Part shown: positions 7,222 through 15,907 of the stretch, one piece after another
How positions within the stretch are numbered: position 1 is the first letter of the stretch
Layout: the number at the start of each line of letters is the position of its first letter
DNA from: Candidatus Hamiltonella defensa 5AT (Acyrthosiphon pisum)
GTDB taxonomy: Bacteria; Pseudomonadota; Gammaproteobacteria; Enterobacterales; Enterobacteriaceae
Direction: 5' to 3'
DNA: 64,000 bases
NCBI RefSeq assembly: GCF_000021705.1
Contig: NC_012751.1
Location: 1,538,006-1,602,005, forward strand
Notes under the pieces: generated by a model
What the model was told of the DNA's origin: nothing
The model's input: only the letters and a program-made list of their open reading frames with translations
Databases searched by the model: none
Position numbers and translations under genes: made by a program

Positions 7222-8644
7222 AGCCCAATTCTATGAGGCGATGTTACGTGATGACCTCTCCAGCTTCATTCAACGCACCTTTGCCACAGTAGACCCCGGT
7301 GCTCAATATTTGCATAACTGGCACGTTGACCTGATAGCGGAATACCTGAAGGCCTGTACTGACCGTGACATAAAACGGTTGATCATCAATATACCGCCGC
7401 GCTATCTGAAATCCATCGCCGTGTCTGTCGCCTGGCCCGCATGGGTATTGGGTCATGCGCCCAGTTCAAAGTTTTTAGCGTCCAGTTATTCAGATAAATT
7501 AGCCCTGAAACACAGTGTGGATTGTCGTTTAGTGGTTCAAAGCGCCTGGTATCGGCGAGTCTTCCCCTGTGTGGGTTTAGTGAAAGATCAAAATGAAAAA
7601 TCCAGGTTTGTCACCACGGCACGGGGGCACAGAATAGCCACCAGTACCGGCGGCACCGCGACGGGGGAAGGGGGAGATTTTCTGATTGTGGACGATCCGC
7701 ACAACCCCCGACAAGCGGAAAGCCCAACAGAAAGAGAAAAAGCCTTGGAATGGTTTGACCAGACTTTCTACAGCCGTTTAAACGACAAGAAAAACGGCGT
7801 CATTGTGGTCGTCATGCAGCGGCTTCATGAAAAAGACCTGTCTGGGCACTTACTCGCCCAAGGGGGCTGGGAACATGTCAAAATTCCGGCCATCGCAGAA
7901 AGCAGGACTATGATTGACTTTGGCCGTATCCGTAAAACCCGAAGCCCGGGTGAACTTCTGCATCCAGAACGGGAAGGGAAACCTGAAATCGCCAAGACCC
8001 AGACAGCATTAGGCACTTATGGCTTCTCGGGTCAATACCAGCAGGAACCGGTCCCGGCTGAAGGGGGCATGATTAAAAAGCCGTGGGTCCATCGTTATAA
8101 AACGCCTCCGGCTCACCCTGTCCGAATTGTTCAATCATGGGATACCGCCTACAAATCGGCCCAACTGAATGACCCGTCTGTGTGTACCACATGGGCAGAA
8201 ACCCAACTGGCCTATTACTTGCTGGAGGTGTGGCGTGACCGGGTGGAATATCCGCGTTTGAAGTCGGCAGTGAAGAGCCTGGCTGAAAAATGGCACCCGA
8301 ATGCGATTTTGATTGAGGACAAAGCCAGCGGTCAATCTTTGATTCAAGAGTTAAAGGCAAGTACCCCACTCCCCATCATTGCCATCACCCCTGAACAGGA
8401 CAAGCTGACCCGCATGTCTGCCCAGTCTGCCCAGTTTGAAGCGGGGAAGGTCTTTATTCCTGATTCAGCCGCCTGGTTACTGGATTTTGAGAAAGAGCTA
8501 TTCACTTTCCCGCTGGCAGAGCATGACGACCAAATCGACAGCACCAGCCAATTCTTGGGCTGGGTGAGCAATCAGCAACAAAGTTACGGCTACAGCCCCG
8601 TTAAGGGCGATGGCCATCGCTTCAAACGTCAAGGAGCATGGTAA
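7205..8644 (+). CDS. Phage terminase large subunit
   Basis: This 479-residue motor packages phage DNA into the prohead. The N-terminal ATPase has a Walker A-like PPRYLKS (residues 64-70) and Walker B FLIVDDPHN (about 158-166). The C-terminal RNase H-like nuclease has its acidic residues in SWDTAYKS (about 312), IEDKASGQSL (about 370) and EHDDQIDSTSQF (about 440). The length is normal and the frame intact. A second diverged copy of part of its N-terminus (RTFATVDPGAEYLHNWH) lies at 10931-10990, at the broken end of the portal gene. Confidence 0.92.
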   Translation: MHVPNKAQFYEAMLRDDLSSFIQRTFATVDPGAQYLHNWHVDLIAEYLKACTDRDIKRLIINIPPRYLKSIAVSVAWPAWVLGHAPSSKFLASSYSDKLALKHSVDCRLVVQSAWYRRVFPCVGLVKDQNEKSRFVTTARGHRIATSTGGTATGEGGDFLIVDDPHNPRQAESPTEREKALEWFDQTFYSRLNDKKNGVIVVVMQRLHEKDLSGHLLAQGGWEHVKIPAIAESRTMIDFGRIRKTRSPGELLHPEREGKPEIAKTQTALGTYGFSGQYQQEPVPAEGGMIKKPWVHRYKTPPAHPVRIVQSWDTAYKSAQLNDPSVCTTWAETQLAYYLLEVWRDRVEYPRLKSAVKSLAEKWHPNAILIEDKASGQSLIQELKASTPLPIIAITPEQDKLTRMSAQSAQFEAGKVFIPDSAAWLLDFEKELFTFPLAEHDDQIDSTSQFLGWVSNQQQSYGYSPVKGDGHRFKRQGAW

Positions 8645-9095
8645 AGATGGTTCGAAACAAGAAATCGCAGAAAAAGCAGGAGACCCAAAAACTCTCAGGT
8701 GAACTGGCGGGGCCTACCGCTGTTCGTCATCTCTGGGGGAGGGGTTCGGTCGCCAGTGGCTTAACCCCACAACGATTGGCCAATCTCTTGAAATCCGCAG
8801 CGGAAGGGGATACGGAGGCGTATTTGACCCTGGCTGAAGAAATGGAAGAACGTGACCCGCATTATTCCAGCGTGTTGCGTACCCGCAAGATGGCGGTGGC
8901 CAGTTTACCGGTCACCGTCGTTGCCGGGGGCGAAGACAGCCGGGCACAACAATGTGCACAAGACATTCACCGCCTGATGGAGGCCCCTGACTTTGGCGAC
9001 CTGGTAGACAATGCCTTGGACGCCCTCGGTAAGGGCTATAGTGTGAATGAAATTATGTGGGATAGAACGGGTGTGAAGTGGGAACCGAAAGCATA

Positions 9096-9997
9096 TAGCT
9101 AAACGACATAAGAATAGTTACATAATATGTTCTGAAAACAAGGTATTGATGTCGCATTGAAGTTCTCTTCTTTTTCTTTTAGCTTGAGCCCATGTGTGCT
9201 CAATAGGGTTGAACTCGGGCGAATAAGGAGGCAAATATTCAATAGAATGACCGGCGTTGAGAATGGCGTGTTGAATATCTTTTCGCTTGTGGAAAGAAGC
9301 GTTATCCATCATCATCACGCACGGATGAGGAAGAGCGGGTAGGAGCAGCTGAGTGACCCAGGCATAAAAAACATCGCTGTTAATGGAGCAGTTAAAGAGG
9401 CCCACCGCGATGAGAGTGACCCCTAATAAGGCACCAATGACGTTAGTGCGGCCCTTAGCCTGCCAATCGTGAGTCCCAAAACAGCGTTGACCTCGTGTAG
9501 CGTATCCGTAGAGGCGGGGCATATCGTGAGCAAAGCCGCTCTCATCGAGATAAACCAGAGATTTACCCTGCTTTTGATACCCCGCGATTTTTTCCTGGAA
9601 CCCCTGTCGTGCCTCTTCGTTTGCCTTGGGATGACGCAGAGTTTTTTTTATAGGTCAGACCCCATCTTTTCAATGCTTGCCAGATGGCTTTGGGGCACAC
9701 CCCGAAACGGGCCGCCCGTTCCCGTTGATAGCTATCTGGATACTCTGCCACATCTTTGATAAACGCCTCTTTATCCATCTTGCCTCGACGCGGACCCGAG
9801 GGTTTCGGTTCTATTCGCTTGAGCCAACGCCTGAGAGTATCTGTACCTACGTGAAAACGCTTCGCCGTTGCTCTGATGCTCAGTCCTTCTTTCTCTCGAA
9901 TACTCAGGACTTTTTGACGAAAATCCACTGAATAACTCATAGTGACCTCATGCTAATTAGTTCTTTATATTGTAACTAAAATTAAATCGCTTAGCTA
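9096..9997 (-). mobile_element. IS630-family insertion sequence, copy 2
   Basis: The 902-base element has imperfect inverted ends starting TAGCTAAACGAC on the left and TAGCTAAGCGAT on the right strand, flanked by TA at 9094-9095 and 9998-9999. The ends were fixed by the requirement that excision restore the portal reading frame. It is better preserved than copy 1. Confidence 0.88.
9118..9940 (-). CDS. IS630 transposase, two frames joined at an A8 run
   Basis: The first frame (9563-9940) carries the helix-turn-helix (SIRATAKRFHVGTDTLRRWL) and a second DNA-binding block (AARFGVCPKAIWQALKRWGL). The second frame carries the whole DDE domain: VYLDESGFAHDMPRLYGYA, CVMMMDNASFHKR and YSPEFNPIEHTWAQAKRKRR. 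The switch is needed at TAT followed by eight A. Reading it with seven A gives a seamless family sequence (KTLRHPKANEEARQGFQEK). IS630 elements are known to use slippage or frameshifting on A runs, so this may be functional. A simple inactivating one-base insertion is the alternative. Confidence 0.8.
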
Positions 9998-10930
9998 TAC
10001 CGCTGGCGCGATCCGCGTTTCTTCCTGTTTCATCCTGAACATCCTGAAGACATGCGCATTGTGGACGAAGCCGACCCCATTCATGGCCTGTCGATGCCCC
10101 CTTATAAATTTATTGTGCATCAACCGCGATTGAAATCAGGCTTGGCGCTTCGTGGGGGCTTAGCCCGACTGGTGGCCTTTTCCTATCTCTGCAAGATGTA
10201 TGGCATGAAAGACTGGCTCGGATTCCTTGAGAGTTACGGTATTCCGCTCCGGTTAGGCAAATATGGCCCGTCAGCCAGTGAAGAAGATAAAAAAGTATTA
10301 AAAACGGCGGTGGCCAATATAGGCTCTGATGCGGCGGCCATCCTGCCTGATTCCATGGTGATTGAATTTCAGCAGGTCGCGCAGGCGTCCGGGGCCTCTG
10401 AAGTCTTTTCCCGTATGGTCGAATGGATTGACCGGCAAATCTCCAAGGCCGTATTGGGTCAAACGGCGACCACGGAAGGCACGCCGGGGAAATTAGGCAA
10501 TGAAGCGTCGCAGGAAGCCGTACGGCAAGACATTATTGCCGCAGATGCCAGGCAACTGGCCAATACCCTCAACCGTGACCTGATCCGGCCCTATATTGAT
10601 ATTAATTATGGCCCTCAAGCCGTTTACCCGCGTGTCATGATCACCCTCCCTGAAAAGGAAGATGTGACGGCCTTGGCGGCGAATTTAGAAAAGCTGGTGC
10701 CCTTGGGTCTGAAAGTCTCGGCATCAGAGGTAAGAAACAAGCTGGGGCTCTCAGAGCCGGCGAAAGAGGCGGATTTATTGAGTGTCTCTACAACCCCCGC
10801 TCAAGCCTCCGCAACAAACCGCGCACAGGGCTGTGCCTGTTCAAACAGGGCTATCAACAGAAATCAACCTGATGATATTGAGGTTTTAGCAGAGGAGATG
10901 TTAACCGATTGGGAACCGCAGATAACCCCC

Positions 10931-10990
10931 AGCGCACCTTTGCGACGGTAGACCCGGGGGCGGAATATTTGCATAACTGGCACGTTGGCC
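10931..10990 (+). repeat. Diverged fragment of terminase large subunit N-terminus
   Basis: About 60 bases closely match 7269-7333 and encode RTFATVDPGAEYLHNWHVG, against RTFATVDPGAQYLHNWHVD in the intact terminase. The differences are mostly at third codon positions, so this derives from a related phage and not from a recent duplication. It follows the truncated portal gene directly. Confidence 0.75.
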
Positions 10991-11062
10991 TTGTTCTGGC
11001 TTAATGAATTCAGACAGTAAATTAATCCCGAAAGCGTTACTGAACAAAGGAAGTACAAGAAA

Positions 11063-11215
11063 ATGTCTCAGCCAACATTTAAACCAGAATTGAAACGCGA
11101 AGTAGCCCATCTGGTTATCGAACAAAATTACCCGTTTCGTCAAGGCAGTGAAGCCATGGGTGTGAGTATCAGCGCCCTCCGTGATGGGGTGAGGCGGTCA
11201 ATGAGCCCCTTCTAG
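11063..11215 (+). pseudogene. IS3-family OrfA, N-terminal fragment
   Basis: The frame reads MSQPTFKPELKREVAHLVIE and continues with QNYPFRQGSEAMGVSISALR, the N-terminal helix-turn-helix of IS3-family OrfA proteins. It breaks off after about 46 residues at the junction with an oppositely oriented transposase fragment. An AAGGAAG stands upstream of the ATG. No OrfB is present. Confidence 0.7.
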
Positions 11216-11257
11216 CTTAAATTCAGGGCTGTAGGGGAGTTTGTGTTTCTTATCCAT
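11199..11257 (-). pseudogene. Second IS3-type OrfA start fragment
   Basis: On the minus strand MDKKHKLPYSPEFKLEGAH is the start of a different IS3-like OrfA. Behind its start lies a short hairpin (CACCTG 11289-11294, CAGGTG 11303-11308) in what looks like the left end of that element. It stops at the head-to-head junction with the fragment at 11063-11215. Confidence 0.55.
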
Positions 11258-11395
11258 TTTTACACCTGTATTGATAACTTAAGTCTATCACCTGGTTTTT
11301 ATCAGGTGGCCAAATTAACTATGCCACTACAATATGACGTAAGGCCTCATCTCATCGGCCGTAGGCCTTGCCTTATTCATGCATAAAAAACCTTA

Positions 11396-11659
11396 ATGGA
11401 GAAAATACATGGCCCGAACAGGAAAAACAGCCGGGATCTATCTCCTCATCTGCATGTTCGTCATCAGGGCTACTACTGCTACCGAGACCCACGGACGGGG
11501 AAAGAATATGGATTAGGAAAGGAAAAGCGGATGGCCATCAATGAAGCCATTTCGGCCAATCGGCAGATTTTTGACGCCCCTGTGAGCCTGAACGACAGAA
11601 TCAACGAAGTGAAGGCGCTCTCAATGACAGAATGGATGGAACAATTTACAAAAAAATGA
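11396..11659 (+). pseudogene. Lambda-type integrase, N-terminal arm-binding fragment
   Basis: Residues RDLSPHLHVRHQGYYCYRDP and RTGKEYGLGKEKRMAINEAI match the N-terminal arm-type DNA-binding domain of lambda integrase (RDLPPNLYIRNNGYYCYRDP). The frame ends after about 87 residues with FTKK, before the core-binding and catalytic domains. The first residues (MEKIHGPNRKN) differ from the family start; a one-base shift would read MARTGKNSRDL. It is a remnant of a second, unrelated integrase. Confidence 0.85.
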
Positions 11660-11959
11660 CAGCAACGCTCAACTTGTATCAAATCTAAAAAAGACAGATA
11701 TATAAATAATAACATGATGACTGAATTGCAGAAATTTTAATAAGACAGCCGTGGGGGATTAATGCGTAGGCCCAGTGGTGAAATGGAATTTTGATCTGTT
11801 TTTTATAAAATATAGATTTATAAGGTCTCATTTTTAATGAGACGTGTTTTAGAATATCCTTAGTAATTCGAATATACTCTAAAACAGAGATATCTATTAA
11901 TACTAATACAAAAATGACTCCCTCAGAATTTTTCTATTTTTTAAGGATGAAAAATAACC
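11660..11959. other. Upstream region of the toxin-like gene
   Basis: No gene is seen. The region is AT-rich and contains the hairpin at 11825-11843. A TATAAA-like box (about 11804) could serve a promoter, but no matching -35 was convincing. Confidence 0.35.
11825..11843 (+). terminator. 8-bp perfect hairpin upstream of toxin gene
   Basis: GTCTCATT, loop TTT, AATGAGAC forms a perfect 8-bp stem followed by GTGTTTT. It could end transcription coming from the phage side or act as an operator or leader hairpin for the toxin-like gene 117 bases downstream. The role is not decided by the sequence. Confidence 0.45.
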
Positions 11960-14900
11960 ATGACCCAAGAGCAATTCCCCCGAAATTCTTTTATTCCTCA
12001 TCATCAATCTGGTCTGCCTGTTCATCGAACCAAACGGACACCTGCTGATTTTGTGCCGGTTACCCAATGGGATGGCCTATATGAAACTGTCATGACAAGA
12101 TCTGATGGCGGTTTGACCCGATATGCGGGACAACTGATTATCCAGCTAGAAAATGATCCGATCATCCTGGATGCTGCCTTGAGACTAGCGGAAAAACATC
12201 CCGGCTCAGTTTTAGTCCAACTTGACCAGCGAAATCATTATCGCGTGTTATCAGGCTGTCCAAAAGCGCTTCAAGGCAAATTACGTTGGCAAGTAGTAGG
12301 ACACGGCAATCCCGCTCGTGCAAATACATCACCCTCTATTAGGAGAATGTCTGGCATGAACCCGGGTGGTTTAGCCGAACTTTTAACTCATTTTAATCAA
12401 CATTTTAGTAAAAAATATCATATCGACAGTACTCCAAACCGGATCAGTTTAGTGGGATGTCGGCTGATCAATTACACCCCCCCTAATTTTGCGACTCAGT
12501 TTGCGAGAGCAATGAAACGCAAGGGTATTCTGGCCGACATATCGGCCAGAACAGAACTCGTGGCTGTCGCTGATGGTTCTGGCTCTGGTAAAAAATTTAC
12601 TACTCAAACACTATCAGAAATCGGGGCTCAGACGGCAGGCAAGACTTTGCTTTTAGGCTGGAATAAAAATGGTGAGCTGATACAAAAAAAGCACAGTAGC
12701 GCTTTTAGGTTGTTATCTCCTGTATTAGATGCCTGGGCACCTCGGTATTTTACGAATCCTAAAATACAAAATAAAAGATTTAGGTATCTTGTTTATCCTT
12801 CTAGCATCACAGATTTGATGTCACGCAAAGACATTTTTTCAAAAAACATTCAGGATAAACTCAGGCAATCTGATCTTATTTCTGCCAGTATTTTGTCAAA
12901 TGAGACCCTCAGAGGTTATACGGTAGGCGTGATATTAGAGGTCCCCGAACAAAATATTTTGGCCGCCGACCCAGATGAAACCTCGCTTGAAGCCAACTTT
13001 AAAGAAGTGATAAAAAAATCCGGCGGCGAGGGATTAGCGCTGACAAAAAACATTCCTGTTTCTGAATTAACACGTAATGGTATGTTATCGAAACAATTAT
13101 TTTCTTACCCGCAACGAGTAGCCACGCCTGATGATATTATCAATAATACCCTTTCACAAAATACAGTGCTGATCACTGGTCGACCAGATATCAATATTTA
13201 TCCCCACTATCCGGTGACAAAAGACATTAAAATCACCGGGCTGTTTTTAATATCTTCTGATGATCTTAAAAATACAGGGGGTGCTTCACATTTTTCTTCT
13301 TCAAAAACTCTGACATCAAAAAATTTTCGGTTATTCAGTGAGGCTGCTCGAGACATTGCCCAAGAATTAGACATTGAGTTAAAAGTGATCAAAGTACGTC
13401 AGTGGGTTGATGGCTTCACCGGTCATACAAGGAACATCACCTCAGAAATGAATCAAAAGAGCTCGAAAAATCTTTCAGATATGGCTCGTGCTCAAAAACA
13501 TATGACTTCTTCTTTAACGGACAAATTAAAACAAATTTTGATTTTGGTCGATCACCTTTCCTCGAGGCGGGAGAGCTTATTAAGCTTAGGTCATTTTCAA
13601 CTCTTAACGGAGTTTTTTCACCTCCCCTCAGGAGAACTCGACCGAAAAAAATTATATCAAACATTGTCTGATCCCCTGCTGTATTCTGAATTTACAAGTC
13701 AAGTACAAAGCCTGATGCAATTGAGTGACGCTCATGATCAACTAGGGGGTTTAACAGGACAGCTGGCCTTAAAAAGAACCGCTGACTGGGATAACTTCGT
13801 CGTCGAAAATCTGTTGAATTGGAACGAAAGGATAAAATTATACAATAATACGGCTGAATTTCGTGCTGAAATTCAGCCTTCTGTACAAGCGATTTATATA
13901 GACGATGGCAGTGACTTGGCGCAACAAAAAGCGAGAAAGGTGAGTGCAGCTTATTTAAGCTTACTCAAGACGGGCGATGACGCTTTACTTGTCAAATTAC
14001 TGAACTCTTTTCAATCTCATGCTGAGATCAGCGCGCAAAAAATATTTTTTCCACTAGACGATAAAGAAGCCGAAAGTTTCAGGCGAGTGATTCATCAGAT
14101 GGAAGACGCCTCTGTTTTTGTTCACAAAGGCGCTCAGAATCTCTCTCAATTTTTTAACACATTGGCGCATCAAACGGCAGGGTATTACCAGCTGCGTATG
14201 GGGCAACATATTTTAACGATAGCCAAACGTCAAAGCGTTGATAAAAAAATTCATTGGTCTCTCTATGATGCGAATTTTGGTGAAATACGTGTCACGACTT
14301 CAGATGTTCAAAAAGCCAGTCACCCCATGAGAGTGCTGTTACATGATTATTTCACCCGCTTAAGCGGTACGCCTCAACAAGGGGGGGCGGTTGTATTGGA
14401 TGTGTATCAGTTGGAGCCGACTCAAATGTTGCAATCTGCCTCTTTTAAAAAATTGCAATCATTGATGAGCACGACTGATGGTTCTTTGTCGATACCCTTG
14501 AAGCCGGTTCAAACTCAGAAAAATCTCCTCAACCCACGATTTTTAAAGCTATCTCGTACGATCGGTATGTTTGGGGAAGCCAGTCAAGGTCTCTCTTGGC
14601 TCCAATCTGTCACATGCCTGTCTCATTACTGGCGCCGTCGTTCTTCTGATGAATTAATGGAGCCTGAAAAACAGGCACTGGACTTTCAAGCCAAACTCGC
14701 GATGTCGGGTCTGTTATACGACCTGGGGAGCATCTTGTTAACATTAGGGTTTAGACAATTGGGCGCCCGCATTATGCAAAAGATCTCTTATCAGCCTGTT
14801 CTGGGGGTCTCTTCCAGAATAAGAGGTTTGCACTATAAAGCAGGCGTCACGGTGGCTCGATATGGCGGGGCTTTTTTAAATATGTTTGGAGCCGCTTTCG

Positions 14901-15907
14901 ATATTTATCAAGCCCAAAAAGCCGCCACTGAACTGAAAACGGCAACGGCCCCTGATGCTCGACAAGATTTACAGGTCAGTCTGGCACTGTCTTCTTTAAG
15001 TGCTTCTATCAGTCTAGGAAGCGGCCTTGCATTCTTGGCTTTGACGGGACAAATCGCATTAATGGCTGGGGCGATAGGAATAGCCTTAGGTATGTTGACC
15101 GCTGTAGCGGGGGGGATCTATTTTTCAGTTCGTCAGGTGCAAGAGATTGAGCGATATACCACATTGACGGGGTTACAAAAATTACGGACGGGATGGTTGA
15201 AATTTTGGGGCGCAGAAGTGGACATCGACATCACCAATCAGGTCACCAAAGGACAGGCAGCAATAGAGGCTAAAAAAACCCTGCTGCAACAGTGTCAAAC
15301 CCATTTTCAAACATTATTGGATTCCGATACAGAAATAGAGACGGTGTATTACAGCACAGGAAACATCATGTTGAGCGAACATCCCTATCAAAAATTAACA
15401 GGTAAAAAATGGACTATGTTGATCCGTCTAGGGACTCGATATTTACTCGAAGACATTAAAGATAAAATATTGCCCTCCCAAGCTGGGGCAATTTTATTAG
15501 AGTATAGAGAAAAAAAAGTGCAGAACGATTTACCTCTTTATATGGATCTTACCTTACAAGACAGCCAGTACAAATTTTACGACATCAAGGCACTTTCACC
15601 TACCGATGACAAGATATCGCTTGACACTGAGGCACATTCAGACGGGATTTTATCTTTAAACAGACTGGTCACGCCTTCAAGCCTCTCCTCTTCTGATATG
15701 CAATCCAATCCCCCCAATGCCACAAACCCGGCCAAAATTTATTTTTTTTTGGGAGACGGAGACGATGAGGTGGTCGGTCATCGAGAAAAAAGAAATATGT
15801 TTGACATTGGTGACGGGGTCAAAAACTTTAAGGGAGGAAATCAAGCGGATATGTTTAAACCTTGTGTTTGCAGCATTTCTTTCAAACGGAGCAAGCCTTC
15901 AACCTGA
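11960..15907 (+). CDS. Large toxin-like protein: N-terminal C80 protease, pore-type region; 3'-truncated
   Basis: The 1315-residue protein opens with a C80 cysteine protease domain, the inositol-hexakisphosphate-activated autoprocessing domain of MARTX and clostridial glucosylating toxins. Residues 55-70 read YAGQLIIQLENDPIIL; the catalytic His is H115 in KLRWQVVGHG and the catalytic Cys C167 in RISLVGCRLI. The middle part is unrecognised. Hydrophobic stretches at about 915-930 and 1010-1055 (SSLSASISLGSGLAFLALTG, QIALMAGAIGIALGMLTAVA) resemble the TcdA/TcdB pore-forming region. Near residue 1263 FLGDGDDEVVGHREK and IGDGVKNFKGGNQADMF look like the start of RTX-type repeats. The frame then runs antisense into the rpoS 3' end and stops, so the C-terminus is lost. 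A protective or virulence role is inference. Confidence 0.82.
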   Translation: MTQEQFPRNSFIPHHQSGLPVHRTKRTPADFVPVTQWDGLYETVMTRSDGGLTRYAGQLIIQLENDPIILDAALRLAEKHPGSVLVQLDQRNHYRVLSGCPKALQGKLRWQVVGHGNPARANTSPSIRRMSGMNPGGLAELLTHFNQHFSKKYHIDSTPNRISLVGCRLINYTPPNFATQFARAMKRKGILADISARTELVAVADGSGSGKKFTTQTLSEIGAQTAGKTLLLGWNKNGELIQKKHSSAFRLLSPVLDAWAPRYFTNPKIQNKRFRYLVYPSSITDLMSRKDIFSKNIQDKLRQSDLISASILSNETLRGYTVGVILEVPEQNILAADPDETSLEANFKEVIKKSGGEGLALTKNIPVSELTRNGMLSKQLFSYPQRVATPDDIINNTLSQNTVLITGRPDINIYPHYPVTKDIKITGLFLISSDDLKNTGGASHFSSSKTLTSKNFRLFSEAARDIAQELDIELKVIKVRQWVDGFTGHTRNITSEMNQKSSKNLSDMARAQKHMTSSLTDKLKQILILVDHLSSRRESLLSLGHFQLLTEFFHLPSGELDRKKLYQTLSDPLLYSEFTSQVQSLMQLSDAHDQLGGLTGQLALKRTADWDNFVVENLLNWNERIKLYNNTAEFRAEIQPSVQAIYIDDGSDLAQQKARKVSAAYLSLLKTGDDALLVKLLNSFQSHAEISAQKIFFPLDDKEAESFRRVIHQMEDASVFVHKGAQNLSQFFNTLAHQTAGYYQLRMGQHILTIAKRQSVDKKIHWSLYDANFGEIRVTTSDVQKASHPMRVLLHDYFTRLSGTPQQGGAVVLDVYQLEPTQMLQSASFKKLQSLMSTTDGSLSIPLKPVQTQKNLLNPRFLKLSRTIGMFGEASQGLSWLQSVTCLSHYWRRRSSDELMEPEKQALDFQAKLAMSGLLYDLGSILLTLGFRQLGARIMQKISYQPVLGVSSRIRGLHYKAGVTVARYGGAFLNMFGAAFDIYQAQKAATELKTATAPDARQDLQVSLALSSLSASISLGSGLAFLALTGQIALMAGAIGIALGMLTAVAGGIYFSVRQVQEIERYTTLTGLQKLRTGWLKFWGAEVDIDITNQVTKGQAAIEAKKTLLQQCQTHFQTLLDSDTEIETVYYSTGNIMLSEHPYQKLTGKKWTMLIRLGTRYLLEDIKDKILPSQAGAILLEYREKKVQNDLPLYMDLTLQDSQYKFYDIKALSPTDDKISLDTEAHSDGILSLNRLVTPSSLSSSDMQSNPPNATNPAKIYFFLGDGDDEVVGHREKRNMFDIGDGVKNFKGGNQADMFKPCVCSISFKRSKPST

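Larger units (their letters stand above)
8638..10951 (+). pseudogene. Phage portal protein (DUF935, Mu gp29-like), split by IS630
   Basis: Bases 8638-9095 and 10000 onward encode one portal protein of the Mu gp29/DUF935 type, the ring through which DNA enters the head. Removing the IS630 at 9096-9997 and one TA copy restores the frame exactly: WEPKAY continues as RWRDPRFFLFHPEHPEDM. Family features are RDPHYSSVLRTRKMAVASLP and KYGMKDWLGFLESYGIPLRL. The 3' end is also damaged: after TDWEPQI the frame runs into the terminase-like fragment and stops at 10951. The start may be 8638 or, better spaced from AAGGAG, 8647. The gene is double-broken and cannot make a normal portal. Confidence 0.88.

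Noticed and set aside
9157..9931. Plus-strand frames across IS630 copy 2
   Set aside because: They are shadows of the minus-strand transposase.
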